A stretch of DNA of 64,000 bases. Origin: Mesotoga infera. Lineage in GTDB: Bacteria; Thermotogota; Thermotogae; Petrotogales; Kosmotogaceae. Position numbers and translations under genes: made by a program. The notes beneath the pieces are model-generated. The model was given only the letters and a program-made list of their open reading frames with translations, was not told the DNA's origin and made no database searches. The stretch lies in the NCBI RefSeq assembly GCF_900157305.1, contig NZ_LS974202.1:2852001-2916000 (forward strand), given 5' to 3'. Shown one piece after another: positions 1-8,459 of this stretch; the first letter of the stretch is position 1, and every line of letters starts with the position of its first letter.

Positions 1-527
1 CCCTGCAAATCTCTGTTCGTGAAGGATCCCCAGCCGGGAATTCCTCTCCGTCTTATTGCCTGCGCCGTGCAAACGTAAATTTCTCCCAGTTCTCCCCCCT
101 CGATGAACTTCTTTATCGCGAGGGTTTCTCCGCGGAAACGGTAGTTGAAGTTGAAAGAGAGGATTCTCCCTTCTTCCTCTGCGGCTGTCAACATCTGGCG
201 AGCCTCAACCTCGTTCATAGCTGGAGGCTTTTCGCAGAAGACATGGCATTTAGATCTGAGTGCCGCCAGCGACGCGCTGGCATGGAACTTGTTGGTCGTG
301 CAGACCCATACGGCATCCGGGCCCACTCTTGAAAGCATCTCGTTGTAATCTTGGAAGGTAGTTTCAATCAAGAATTTGCCAGCGAGTCTTTCGGCCTTCT
401 CCAAAGCCGTATCGGCAATAGAGACGAGTTCGACTTTGTCTTTCATCTGCGAAAGTACTGGAAGGTGGACTTTTTCCGCAATCTGTCCCGCTCCGATAAA
501 CGCGACACGCAGTTTAGTGGCACCCAT
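1..527 (-). CDS. Gfo/Idh/MocA-family NAD(P)-dependent oxidoreductase, 5' part only
   Basis: The translated 175 residues begin with a Rossmann nucleotide-binding motif (VAFIGAGQIAEK, about residues 8-19) and contain the family hallmark CEKPPA near residue 100, where the Lys-Pro acts in hydride transfer. Members oxidise or reduce sugars, sugar acids and inositols in the cytoplasm; the substrate cannot be told from this part. The gene runs off the left edge, so the C-terminal substrate-binding fold is missing. The start is chosen because a GGGAG ribosome site lies 9 bases before the ATG. It overlaps the end of a small upstream reading frame by 14 bases, so the two may be co-transcribed. Confidence 0.88.
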   Translation of the reverse strand, partial: MGATKLRVAFIGAGQIAEKVHLPVLSQMKDKVELVSIADTALEKAERLAGKFLIETTFQDYNEMLSRVGPDAVWVCTTNKFHASASLAALRSKCHVFCEKPPAMNEVEARQMLTAAEEEGRILSFNFNYRFRGETLAIKKFIEGGELGEIYVCTAQAIRRRGIPGWGSFTNRDLQ

Positions 528-696
528 GGAATCTCACTCCCATTGATGCAATCTGTGAAGAAACGGAGCTTTCCTGTTCGGCGGATTTATCTACCTTAAC
601 AAAAAGCCCTACATGGATCAGCCCTATAAATCTATTCAACTGGCGATCTCTTTTCGAGTTCACGTGAAAAACTTCTGCCAGTGGCTTATCCGGCAT
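514..696 (-). CDS. small unrecognised reading frame upstream of the oxidoreductase (60 aa)
   Basis: I do not recognise this product. It has an excellent ribosome site (AAGGAGG, 8 bases before the ATG) and a TATAAT box about 35 bases upstream of the start, which is why it is listed. It begins MPDKPLAEVF, contains many charged residues, has no membrane segment, and its end overlaps the start of the oxidoreductase. It could be a true small protein, a translational leader for the next gene, or the stump of a larger gene broken by a frameshift. Confidence 0.35.
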   Translation of the reverse strand: MPDKPLAEVFHVNSKRDRQLNRFIGLIHVGLFVKVDKSAEQESSVSSQIASMGVRFHGCH

Positions 697-730
697 CTAT
701 CAAAACCTCCTTCGGTGGAGTTCTTTGATT

Positions 731-784
731 ATTATAATCGATTATCGTTGTTCTGCCTTCGATTCACCGGATTGAAAAATTATA
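731..784 (-). promoter_or_regulatory. leftward promoter region with a 12-base palindrome
   Basis: Two TATAAT boxes face left, at 736-731 and 784-779. The first is about 35 bases before the small reading frame and has no good -35 box. It is overlapped by a perfect 12-base palindrome (ATAATCGATTAT, 734-745), placed as an operator would be for a LacI- or ROK-type sugar regulator. The operator role is inference from position and symmetry only. Confidence 0.4.
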
Positions 785-909
785 AGGCTGAACCGATACA
801 ACAATACAAATAATCGTATGAATAATATTCCCCAAATGCTACAATTTCAACTGAGTGTCTTTTGTCGGTGGTCGAAGGTATTTAGCGCAATTTCAGGGAG
901 GTGCAGGGA

Positions 910-2931
910 ATGAGAAAGAGATCCGGAACGCTGATGTTGTTTGTAATACTACTGGTCGCGTATGTGTTTGCGAACTCCGCTGTAACTAGTCTGTCGAACT
1001 TGAACAACTCACAAAAAGAGGCGACTGACAAGACCGCAGAAGTAAATCGGAGTTACTACTCGCTTCTCGATTTCGATGAAGAAACCGAGTACGAATTTGC
1101 AACCAGGGGGCTTATAGCGGCACCGGAGACCCTTGAATTGAAAGACAGCAACGGACGTGTTGTCTGGAGTCAGAAAGCCTATGAATTTGTCGATGAGTTC
1201 GAGACTATACCGGACACGGTCAATCCCAGTCTTTGGAGAGATACAGTTTTGAACCATAGTTACGGACTTTTCGAGGTCTGTGAGGGTATCTACCAGGTAC
1301 GTGGTTACGATCTTACAAATCTCACGTTGATCGAAACTGAAAGCGGTGGCTGGATAATCTTCGATCCCCTGATGAGTCAAGAATGCACCGAAGCGGCCAT
1401 GAAACTTGTAGAAGAAAATCTCGGCAAGCGACCCGTAATGGCCGTCGTGATAAGCCATCCCCATGTGGATCATTTCGGTGGAATAAGGGGGGTCGTACTG
1501 GAAGAACAGGTTGCAGATAGATCTCTCTCGATCGAAGAGCAGATCTCCTCGGGTAAAGTTCCCATTATCGTTCCAGAAGCTTTCACCGAACACGCCGTGA
1601 GCGAGAACATTTACGCGGGGACCGCCATGGCGAGAAGAGCCACTTATCAGTACGGTGTGTTTCTTGAGAAAGGTGTAAAAGATTCTCTGGCCATGGGTAT
1701 AGGACTTTCACAATCAACAGGAACGCTGACCTTCATCCTGCCCACTCACGAAATAAAAAAGACCGGTGAGAGGATAGTCATCGATGGCGTCGAGATGATA
1801 TTCCAGATGACTCCTGGAACGGAAGCCCCGGCGGAGATGAACACGTATTTTCCCCAGTTCAAAGCCCTTTGGATGGCTGAGAACTGCACCGGAACTCTTC
1901 ATAACCTCTATACACTTCGCGGCGCTCAGGTGCGCGACGGCAACGCCTGGGCCAAGTATATACTGGAGGCAATAGCTCTATTCGGTTCTGAAGCGGAAGT
2001 TACCTTTCAATCACACAACTGGCCTCACTGGGGAAATGATGTCATTATAAGATACATGGAAGACACGGCCGCCGTTTACAAGTTCATACATGATCAGACG
2101 CTCATGTATATAAATCTTGGCTACACTTCCGACGAAATCTCTAATATGATACACCTGCCGGAATACTTCGAAAAAGTCTGGTACACGAGACAATATTACG
2201 GCACCGTCGCACACAACTCCAAGGCCGTTTACCAAAAGTATATGGGCTGGTACGACGCCAATCCTGTGCATTTGAATCCGCTGGATCAGTCGGAAAGAGC
2301 CAGAAAATTCGTCGAATATCTGGGAGATACAGACAGGGTTCTGGAGATGGCCTACAACGATTTCCTGGCCGGAGAGTACCAGTGGGTGGCCGAGATCACC
2401 AATATTCTAGTTTTCGCAGATCCACAGAACACAGCCGCTCGTTATCTATGCGCCGACGCACTCGAGCAATTGGGTTACCAATCGGAATCGGGAACGTGGA
2501 GAAATGCTTACCTTACCGCCGCCCTTGAGTTGCGCGTGGGAAATTTGAAGGACGAATCCAAACTCGCGAAGGGAAGCGCCGATATTCTCCTCAACACGAC
2601 CGTTGAAATGATACTCGATTACATGGGAATACTTATCGATTCGAATGCGGCGCAAGATATAGATATCACCTTTAACCTGATTTTGACCGATTCAAACGAG
2701 AGGTACTTCGTTCACCTTTTCCACGGCGTACTGCTATATTACCCAGATCAGACGCGGGAGTTTGTGGATGCGACTCTGACATGCCCGAAGATCGGTCTCT
2801 TAACCCTTATAAGCAGGAACGAAACGCAGCAGAAGTTGATAATCAAAATTGATGGTGACAGCGATATTCCGATGAAATTGACTCAGGCGATGGTGACACT
2901 GGATAAAACCTTCAATATAGTCGAGCCGTAA
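910..2931 (+). CDS. exported alkyl sulfatase, metallo-beta-lactamase fold
   Basis: Hydrolyses sulfate esters of alkyl alcohols, releasing sulfate and the alcohol. The 673-residue product starts with a signal peptide (MRKRSGTLMLFVILLVAYVFA). The zinc-binding motif HPHVDHFGG sits near residue 183. Further metal and substrate residues are visible in AENCTGTLHNLYTLRGA and in SHNWPHWGN. The C-terminal third matches the dimerisation and SCP2-like domains of SdsA1/BDS1 enzymes, and the overall length is usual for the family. Start: ATG 910 is preferred over GTG 901, because that GTG is part of the GGGAGGTG ribosome site. The gene is isolated, with introns and repeats downstream. It may act on sulfated lipids or detergents outside the cytoplasm. 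Confidence 0.88.
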   Translation: MRKRSGTLMLFVILLVAYVFANSAVTSLSNLNNSQKEATDKTAEVNRSYYSLLDFDEETEYEFATRGLIAAPETLELKDSNGRVVWSQKAYEFVDEFETIPDTVNPSLWRDTVLNHSYGLFEVCEGIYQVRGYDLTNLTLIETESGGWIIFDPLMSQECTEAAMKLVEENLGKRPVMAVVISHPHVDHFGGIRGVVLEEQVADRSLSIEEQISSGKVPIIVPEAFTEHAVSENIYAGTAMARRATYQYGVFLEKGVKDSLAMGIGLSQSTGTLTFILPTHEIKKTGERIVIDGVEMIFQMTPGTEAPAEMNTYFPQFKALWMAENCTGTLHNLYTLRGAQVRDGNAWAKYILEAIALFGSEAEVTFQSHNWPHWGNDVIIRYMEDTAAVYKFIHDQTLMYINLGYTSDEISNMIHLPEYFEKVWYTRQYYGTVAHNSKAVYQKYMGWYDANPVHLNPLDQSERARKFVEYLGDTDRVLEMAYNDFLAGEYQWVAEITNILVFADPQNTAARYLCADALEQLGYQSESGTWRNAYLTAALELRVGNLKDESKLAKGSADILLNTTVEMILDYMGILIDSNAAQDIDITFNLILTDSNERYFVHLFHGVLLYYPDQTREFVDATLTCPKIGLLTLISRNETQQKLIIKIDGDSDIPMKLTQAMVTLDKTFNIVEP

Positions 2932-3026
2932 GACCTGTCACGGCGGGATTCAAGAGCCATAAGGACTGTCATCCAGTGTTGCTCCTCCTATATGTGATCC
3001 CGTTCTCCCCCCTTTCGAAGGATGAT

Positions 3027-3094
3027 CGAGTAGGAGAGGGGCGGAGCCCCTCGTCCTCTCACAGAACCGTGCGTACGGGCCTCGTACACGGCTC
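3027..3094 (-). ncRNA. group II intron domains V and VI, copy 1
   Basis: Domain V runs from 3094 to 3064 with the catalytic AGC triad in AGCCGT. Domain VI follows as a long hairpin with arms GAGGGGC and GCCCCTC. Domain VI carries the branch-point adenosine in typical introns; its exact position is not assigned here. Confidence 0.8.
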
Positions 3095-4376
3095 ATGGAT
3101 CGAGTATCGGATACTTCGACAGGGGATGATAGTACGATGTCATATCGAATAAGTTCATCTCTTCAAAGAACCTGTTGGGAATGGCGTAATTGACTGCTTT
3201 TGTGTGAGAAGAGCGCCATTTGTTCATTCTCAAATTGACTTTCTCTTCCCATCCAGCCCTTCTAAGGACTCTGTTCAGTTTCTTTGTGCTCTTCCACTGG
3301 TGTAGTATGATGGCTCTAAGCCTTCTCCTTATCCAGCTCAAAAGCCCTCTCAAGGTAGATTGTAAGTCTACTATCCTGAAATAGCTGGCAAATCCTCTCA
3401 ACAGTGGATTTAGCTCTTTCACTATTTCCTTTACCGGTGTGCTCTGGTTCCTTCTTGTAAGTCCCTTGACCTTTCCCTTGAACCTTTTCAATCTGGATTT
3501 CTCTATCCCAACTCTCTCGCCTTTTATTTCGAAGCCAAGAAAGTGAAAGCCCTCCTCCAGTGTTGTGATTCTCGTCTTGTTTCTGTTGACCTTGAGCTTC
3601 ATGTCAATCTCCAGTATGTTGATCGCGATTGCCAGAAACTCTCGGGCTTCTTCCTGGGTTTTCGAGAAGATTAATATGTCGTCTGCATATCTGACTATCC
3701 TTATTCCTCTGGCTTTCATCTTCTGGTCGAACTCGTCCAGGTAGATGTTCGCCAGCAGGGGACTTATTACACTACCCTGTGGACTGCCAGTTTCTGTTGC
3801 CTTCCAGACTCCATCTTCCATTACTCCGCTCTTCAGCATTGCGCGTATGAGTTTGAGTATCTTTCCATCACTCACTCTCTCTGCTACGGAGTCTATTATC
3901 TTCTCATGATCCAGAGTGTCGAAACATTTGCTCAGGTCAAGTTCCACTACATTGCACAGACCGTATTTGGATGCAAAAGCTTTCGCCTTCTCCACCGCCT
4001 GCCAGGCATTTCTTCCCTTTCTGTAACCGTAACTGGAGGGATGGAATCTTTCCTCGAATATAGGTTCCAGTATCTCCTTGAGAGATTGTTGTACCACCCT
4101 GTCTCTCACAGCAGGTATTCCCAATTGCCTTGTTTTACCATCTGCTTTTGGGATTTCTACTCTCCTGAGTGGCATGGGCATGTACTCACCGCTCTTGATT
4201 TCTTCGGATAATCTCTCGATTTCTTCGAGGAGTTTCTCCCCGAATGATTTTACGGTTACTCCGTCTATCCCAGGAGCTCCTCTGTTGGAGTTTACCCTGT
4301 GATAGGCTTTCAATAGGTTCTTCTTCGAATAGACTTTGTCGATTAGACTGTAATACTTCATCTCTTTCTCCTGCAT
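3093..4376 (-). CDS. ltrA: group II intron reverse transcriptase/maturase, copy 1
   Basis: Intron-encoded protein that helps the intron RNA fold and splice and copies it into DNA. Reverse-transcriptase blocks are visible: GAPGIDGV, RLGIP-type RQLGIP, SSYGYRKGR, the catalytic YADD and the GSPQGSVISPLLANIYL segment, followed by a maturase domain (RGFASYFR, WIRRRLR). No HNH endonuclease domain follows, which fits class C-like introns that use other DNA ends as primers. ATG 4376 is preferred because GGAAGGG lies 5 bases upstream; an in-frame TTG at 4418 would add 14 residues. The stop codon touches the first bases of domain V. Confidence 0.92.
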   Translation of the reverse strand: MQEKEMKYYSLIDKVYSKKNLLKAYHRVNSNRGAPGIDGVTVKSFGEKLLEEIERLSEEIKSGEYMPMPLRRVEIPKADGKTRQLGIPAVRDRVVQQSLKEILEPIFEERFHPSSYGYRKGRNAWQAVEKAKAFASKYGLCNVVELDLSKCFDTLDHEKIIDSVAERVSDGKILKLIRAMLKSGVMEDGVWKATETGSPQGSVISPLLANIYLDEFDQKMKARGIRIVRYADDILIFSKTQEEAREFLAIAINILEIDMKLKVNRNKTRITTLEEGFHFLGFEIKGERVGIEKSRLKRFKGKVKGLTRRNQSTPVKEIVKELNPLLRGFASYFRIVDLQSTLRGLLSWIRRRLRAIILHQWKSTKKLNRVLRRAGWEEKVNLRMNKWRSSHTKAVNYAIPNRFFEEMNLFDMTSYYHPLSKYPILDP

Positions 4377-4959
4377 GCTCCCTTCCAACAGCTCCAGCCT
4401 CAGATATTGTTGCGACAATTAATGACTGGCTTCTCTACCCTCCCGGGAATATGTACCTTGTCTTTAACTGTCTGACCTAAGTCTCTTCACTGTCTTCCGA
4501 TCACATTTCTTCGATCCTTCTCCCCTTCGCAAGTGATGGAGCCTTTCGACCTCCTCATCACCCCCTTGGCTTATAGCCAAGGTCCCTTCTCCTTTCGGAG
4601 AGGTTCTTCACTACTACGGGTTCATCTGCCATCCTCCTGAGCTTTCCCTTAACTTGGATCTCCTCCTTGCTAACGGTTACCCCTTTCGGACTCATGAGGA
4701 CTTCCCCGGGTAAGATACACCACTTTCATCCGAATCCTGCCATCCGAACCTTTACAGCTGGAGTCAGGGCTTTCCCTTATCTCGCAGGGTTACCCTCTGT
4801 AACGGCCATCTCTGGTTCACTTTCGTTCAGTTCCGGACTTTGCCTCGGGCTTCCTTCAGATTCACCGTTACCAGTGACACCCTTGCCTCTGGCTAATGCT
4901 TCTTTGACTCCCCACATTCGGGTCTTTCACCCTATAGTTGTGTACCATGCCGGGCGCAC

Positions 4960-5155
4960 GAGATTCTGAGTCAAGCTTAGAATGATGGGAAGGAAGAAGG
5001 ACCGTCATCCCGTAATGATCCTATACGGGATCTCGCTCAGAAGAGCCGTCCTTCGTTGTTCGTCCCAGATCATGGACCCGTCCTTCGTGCAGTTCCTCGT
5101 TCCGACGCTGCGAGTCCAGGCTCCTCGTTCCTGGTTCAAGACAGAGGAAAGAGCG
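4960..5155. repeat. palindromic repeat mosaic between the two introns
   Basis: Holds pieces of the dispersed repeats that recur near 7.1-7.6, 35.3-35.8 and 43.7-44.3 kb. Present are a stem-loop with arms ATTCTGAG and CTTAGAAT (4963-4983, the 5' exon of intron 1), a CCCGTA/TACGGG hairpin with GTCATCCC flank (5003-5038), and a TTCCTCGTTCCGACGCTG block (5092-5109). No gene is supported. Short open frames here are by-products of repeat sequence. Confidence 0.8.
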
Positions 5156-5157
5156 AT

Positions 5158-5225
5158 CGAGTAGGAGAGGGGCGGAGCCCCTCGTCCTCTCACAGAACCG
5201 TGCGTACGGGCCTCGTACACGGCTC
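5158..5225 (-). ncRNA. group II intron domains V and VI, copy 2
   Basis: Same sequence as in copy 1: domain V at 5225-5195 with AGCCGT and ACGGTTC arms, and a GC-rich domain VI hairpin down to the 3' splice site. Confidence 0.8.
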
Positions 5226-6507
5226 ATGGATCGAGTATCGGATACTTCGACAGGGGATGATAGTACGATGTCATATCGAATAAGTTCATCTCTTCAAAGA
5301 ACCTGTTGGGAATGGCGTAATTGACTGCTTTTGTGTGAGAAGAGCGCCATTTGTTCATTCTCAAATTGACTTTCTCTTCCCATCCAGCCCTTCTAAGGAC
5401 TCTGTTCAGTTTCTTTGTGCTCTTCCACTGGTGTAGTATGATGGCTCTAAGCCTTCTCCTTATCCAGCTCAAAAGCCCTCTCAAGGTAGATTGTAAGTCT
5501 ACTATCCTGAAATAGCTGGCAAATCCTCTCAACAGTGGATTTAGCTCTTTCACTATTTCCTTTACCGGTGTGCTCTGGTTCCTTCTTGTAAGTCCCTTGA
5601 CCTTTCCCTTGAACCTTTTCAATCTGGATTTCTCTATCCCAACTCTCTCGCCTTTTATTTCGAAGCCAAGAAAGTGAAAGCCCTCCTCCAGTGTTGTGAT
5701 TCTCGTCTTGTTTCTGTTGACCTTGAGCTTCATGTCAATCTCCAGTATGTTGATCGCGATTGCCAGAAACTCTCGGGCTTCTTCCTGGGTTTTCGAGAAG
5801 ATTAATATGTCGTCTGCATATCTGACTATCCTTATTCCTCTGGCTTTCATCTTCTGGTCGAACTCGTCCAGGTAGATGTTCGCCAGCAGGGGACTTATTA
5901 CACTACCCTGTGGACTGCCAGTTTCTGTTGCCTTCCAGACTCCATCTTCCATTACTCCGCTCTTCAGCATTGCGCGTATGAGTTTGAGTATCTTTCCATC
6001 ACTCACTCTCTCTGCTACGGAGTCTATTATCTTCTCATGATCCAGAGTGTCGAAACATTTGCTCAGGTCAAGTTCCACTACATTGCACAGACCGTATTTG
6101 GATGCAAAAGCTTTCGCCTTCTCCACCGCCTGCCAGGCATTTCTTCCCTTTCTGTAACCGTAACTGGAGGGATGGAATCTTTCCTCGAATATAGGTTCCA
6201 GTATCTCCTTGAGAGATTGTTGTACCACCCTGTCTCTCACAGCAGGTATTCCCAATTGCCTTGTTTTACCATCTGCTTTTGGGATTTCTACTCTCCTGAG
6301 TGGCATGGGCATGTACTCACCGCTCTTGATTTCTTCGGATAATCTCTCGATTTCTTCAAGGAGTTTCTCCCCGAATGATTTTACGGTTACTCCGTCTATC
6401 CCAGGAGCTCCTCTGTTGGAGTTTACCCTGTGATAGGCTTTCAATAGGTTCTTCTTCGAATAGACTTTGTCGATTAGACTGTAATACTTCATCTCTTTCT
6501 CCTGCAT
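5224..6507 (-). CDS. ltrA: group II intron reverse transcriptase/maturase, copy 2
   Basis: The protein is identical to copy 1 as far as I can compare; the one base change seen inside the coding region (near 6358) is silent. It keeps YADD, the GSPQGSVISPLL block and the maturase domain, so both introns should encode an active protein. ATG 6507 follows GGAAGGG at 5 bases; TTG 6549 is the longer alternative. An intact reading frame in both copies argues for recent movement or gene conversion. Confidence 0.92.
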   Translation of the reverse strand: MQEKEMKYYSLIDKVYSKKNLLKAYHRVNSNRGAPGIDGVTVKSFGEKLLEEIERLSEEIKSGEYMPMPLRRVEIPKADGKTRQLGIPAVRDRVVQQSLKEILEPIFEERFHPSSYGYRKGRNAWQAVEKAKAFASKYGLCNVVELDLSKCFDTLDHEKIIDSVAERVSDGKILKLIRAMLKSGVMEDGVWKATETGSPQGSVISPLLANIYLDEFDQKMKARGIRIVRYADDILIFSKTQEEAREFLAIAINILEIDMKLKVNRNKTRITTLEEGFHFLGFEIKGERVGIEKSRLKRFKGKVKGLTRRNQSTPVKEIVKELNPLLRGFASYFRIVDLQSTLRGLLSWIRRRLRAIILHQWKSTKKLNRVLRRAGWEEKVNLRMNKWRSSHTKAVNYAIPNRFFEEMNLFDMTSYYHPLSKYPILDP

Positions 6508-7090
6508 GCTCCCTTCCAACAGCTCCAGCCTCAGATATTGTTGCGACAATTAATGACTGGCTTCTCTACCCTTTCGGGAATGTGTACCTTGTCTTTAACT
6601 GTCCAATCTGAATCTCTTCACTGTCTTCCGATCACATTTCTTCGATCCTTCTCCCCTTCGCAAGTGATGGAGCCTTTCGACCTCCTCATCACCCCCTTGG
6701 CTTATAGCCAAGGTCCCTTCTCCTTTCGGAGAGGTTCTTCACTACTACGGGTTCATCTGCCATCCTCCTGAGCTTTCCCTTAACTTGGATCTCCTCCTTG
6801 CTAACGGTTACCCCTTTCGGACTCATGAGGACTTCCCCGGGTAAGATACACCACTTTCATCCGAATCCTGCCATCCGAACCTTTACAGCTGGAGTCAGGG
6901 CTTTCCCTTATCTCGCAGGGTTACCCTCTGTAACGGCCATCTCTGGTTCACTTTCGTTCAGTTCCGGACTTTGCCTCGGGCTTCCTTCAGATTCACCGTT
7001 ACCAGTGACACCCTTGCCTCTGGCTAATGCTTCTTTGACTCCCCACATTCGGGTCTTTCACCCTATAGTTGTGTACCATGCCGGGCGCAC

Positions 7091-7627
7091 TAGATCCCGG
7101 ATCAAGTCCGGCATGACGGGAAAGAGGAAAGACCGCGAAAATAGGGACTGACGGGCTCCTGACGTCTGTCCTGTTTTTCGCGAAGACCGGGATCCTTACT
7201 GAGAGCATGCTAGGATGACCTGAAGGGAAAGCCCGCCCTGATGAGCCTGCCCTGAAATGCTCCTATTCAGGGTTATCCCATAATGCTCCTACTAAGAACC
7301 GTTATAGGTTGTGCGTTGTGCATAAGAGCGAGATGCCGGATCGGGGTCCGACATGACGGGAAGGGAGTAAGACTGTCATCCCGTGTCATCCCGTAGTGCG
7401 CCACTCATGTCATCCCGTAATGTTCCTATACGGGATCTCGTTCTTTTCGTCCGTCTTTAAACAGAGGTAAGAAGAATGAGATCAGAGGTAAGAAGATCAA
7501 AATCCCGCTCTTCTCGCCTCACACCTCTACCCTCTCACCTCTGGTTCCGCTCTCTCCAAGGACGGGTTCACGCTCCGGGACGAAGGACCAAAGACCGCTC
7601 TTCTCGCTCTTTCTAAGGACGGCCACA
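7091..7627. repeat. palindromic repeat mosaic, 0.5 kb
   Basis: No gene is supported. Recognisable modules are: a CCGGAT-CAAG-TCCGGC stem-loop (7094-7120) that is the 5' exon of intron 2; a long imperfect hairpin closed by CGCGAAA and TTTCGCG (7131-7191); another ATGCCGGA-type stem (7333-7360); CCCGTA/TACGGG hairpins with repeated GTCATCCCGT (7375-7441); a GAGGTAAGAAG/CCTCTCACCTCT block (7463-7545); and a GACGGGTTCACGCTC block (7562-7622). The same modules recur, in different order and orientation, at three other places in the window. Confidence 0.85.
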
Positions 7628-8455
7628 TCACCATTTGCCCATCACGGCCACGTTCCAGGTCTTCTCGAAGGCTATGGAAGGGATCTTCCTGTTCAGATTG
7701 GTTCCTACGCCGCCCGTTATGAGCATATTGCCGATTACGACATCGATGCCGCCACCGATTATGAAATCCATATTATTCTCGAGATCTATGTTCATGGAGA
7801 CGCCACCCCTCACCGAGAACATCTTGTTGTAGGTGTATTGGGTAGATAGACCGAAATACCTGATCTCCATTCCATTTCTCGTTCCCAGTTCCAGACCTAT
7901 GACGAAGGGATCGGGAACGAACCTGACACCGGCCAGCACATCAACGGTGTTTTTGTTCGAGCCGCTCGACCAGAGGGTGCTTTCGAAGGCCGCCACATAA
8001 TCCAGTAATATGAAGGCCTTTCCCGATATACCCCCTTTCAACACGAAATCGTAGTCCGTTGCAGTCGCCACGTGCATATTGACTTTCAAGTCGGCACCGT
8101 AAGTGGTCAGAGCGCCCAAATTGCCGGAAATCGTGTAGCTCAGGGAACGCAGACTGGAACCGGGACCGATATCCATGTAGTACTGCAAGGCACCGGCCAT
8201 ATTGTCATCGGAATCTTCGAATAACTGAACGAAGAGATGCCGCTCGTTGACGAGTGGCGAAGCGCTCCTGGTGATCTCCATAAAACTTGTGGAAAAGGCC
8301 GAGTTCACTATTCCGTACAGATCGGAAGGACTGCCATAGCCGGAGTTGAATCCCGTTGATATGACGCCGTTTCCGCCGGTTTGGAGATTGAAAGTATTCA
8401 ATGCCAGAGAAATAACACCGAAAAGCACAAAGAAAAAGACAAGAGACCTCTTCAT
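7628..8455 (-). CDS. exported beta-rich protein, probable outer-sheath beta-barrel
   Basis: Not a family I can name. The 275-residue product starts with a signal peptide (MKRSLVFFFVLFGVISLALN) and continues with alternating hydrophobic and polar residues and many Gly/Asn/Thr turns. It ends in an aromatic residue (MGKW), the pattern of outer-membrane beta-barrels, which in Thermotogota line the toga. The start codon follows the tgt stop codon by 4 bases, with GGGGTG as ribosome site, so it is probably translated with the run of genes upstream. ATG 8455 is chosen; GTG 8458 is directly before it. Confidence 0.6.
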   Translation of the reverse strand: MKRSLVFFFVLFGVISLALNTFNLQTGGNGVISTGFNSGYGSPSDLYGIVNSAFSTSFMEITRSASPLVNERHLFVQLFEDSDDNMAGALQYYMDIGPGSSLRSLSYTISGNLGALTTYGADLKVNMHVATATDYDFVLKGGISGKAFILLDYVAAFESTLWSSGSNKNTVDVLAGVRFVPDPFVIGLELGTRNGMEIRYFGLSTQYTYNKMFSVRGGVSMNIDLENNMDFIIGGGIDVVIGNMLITGGVGTNLNRKIPSIAFEKTWNVAVMGKW

Positions 8456-8459
8456 CACA

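Larger units (their letters stand above)
3025..4959 (-). mobile_element. group II intron, copy 1
   Basis: The transcript begins GTGCGCCC at 4959, the usual group II 5' end, and ends in domains V and VI at 3025. Domain V (3064-3094) folds as a stem containing AGCCGT paired with ACGGTTC; domain VI is a GC-rich hairpin (about 3027-3063). A reverse-transcriptase gene sits in domain IV. It is one of two copies of about 1,935 bases that I could distinguish at only about nine positions. Its 5' exon is a stem-loop repeat ending in AGAATCTC, so it is inserted just downstream of an inverted repeat, as is usual for class C introns. Confidence 0.9.
5156..7090 (-). mobile_element. group II intron, copy 2
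   Basis: Second copy, 2,131 bases to the right of copy 1 and in the same orientation. Its borders can be set from an unoccupied version of the same repeat at 44171-44270: that site reads CCGGCATCCC then CGCTCTTTCC. Here the 5' exon ends CCGGGATCTA (7091 rightwards) and the 3' exon begins CGCTCTTTCC (5155 leftwards). The intron therefore starts GTGCGCCC at 7090 and ends TCGAT at 5156, with no target duplication visible. Confidence 0.92.

Noticed and set aside
4667-4969. Open frame of about 100 codons opposite the 5' part of intron 1 (and its copy at 6798)
   Set aside because: It lies on the strand opposite to intron domains I-III, is duplicated only because the intron is, and has no ribosome site; such frames are common false calls over group II introns.
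4982-5283. Several overlapping short frames, with similar ones at 35122-35995 and 44031-44485
   Set aside because: They consist of palindromic repeat sequence translated in several frames; there are no ribosome sites and no protein-like pattern.
7091-7627. CRISPR array
   Set aside because: Repeats are palindromic modules of several kinds with irregular spacing, not identical direct repeats with equal spacers, and no cas gene is present.
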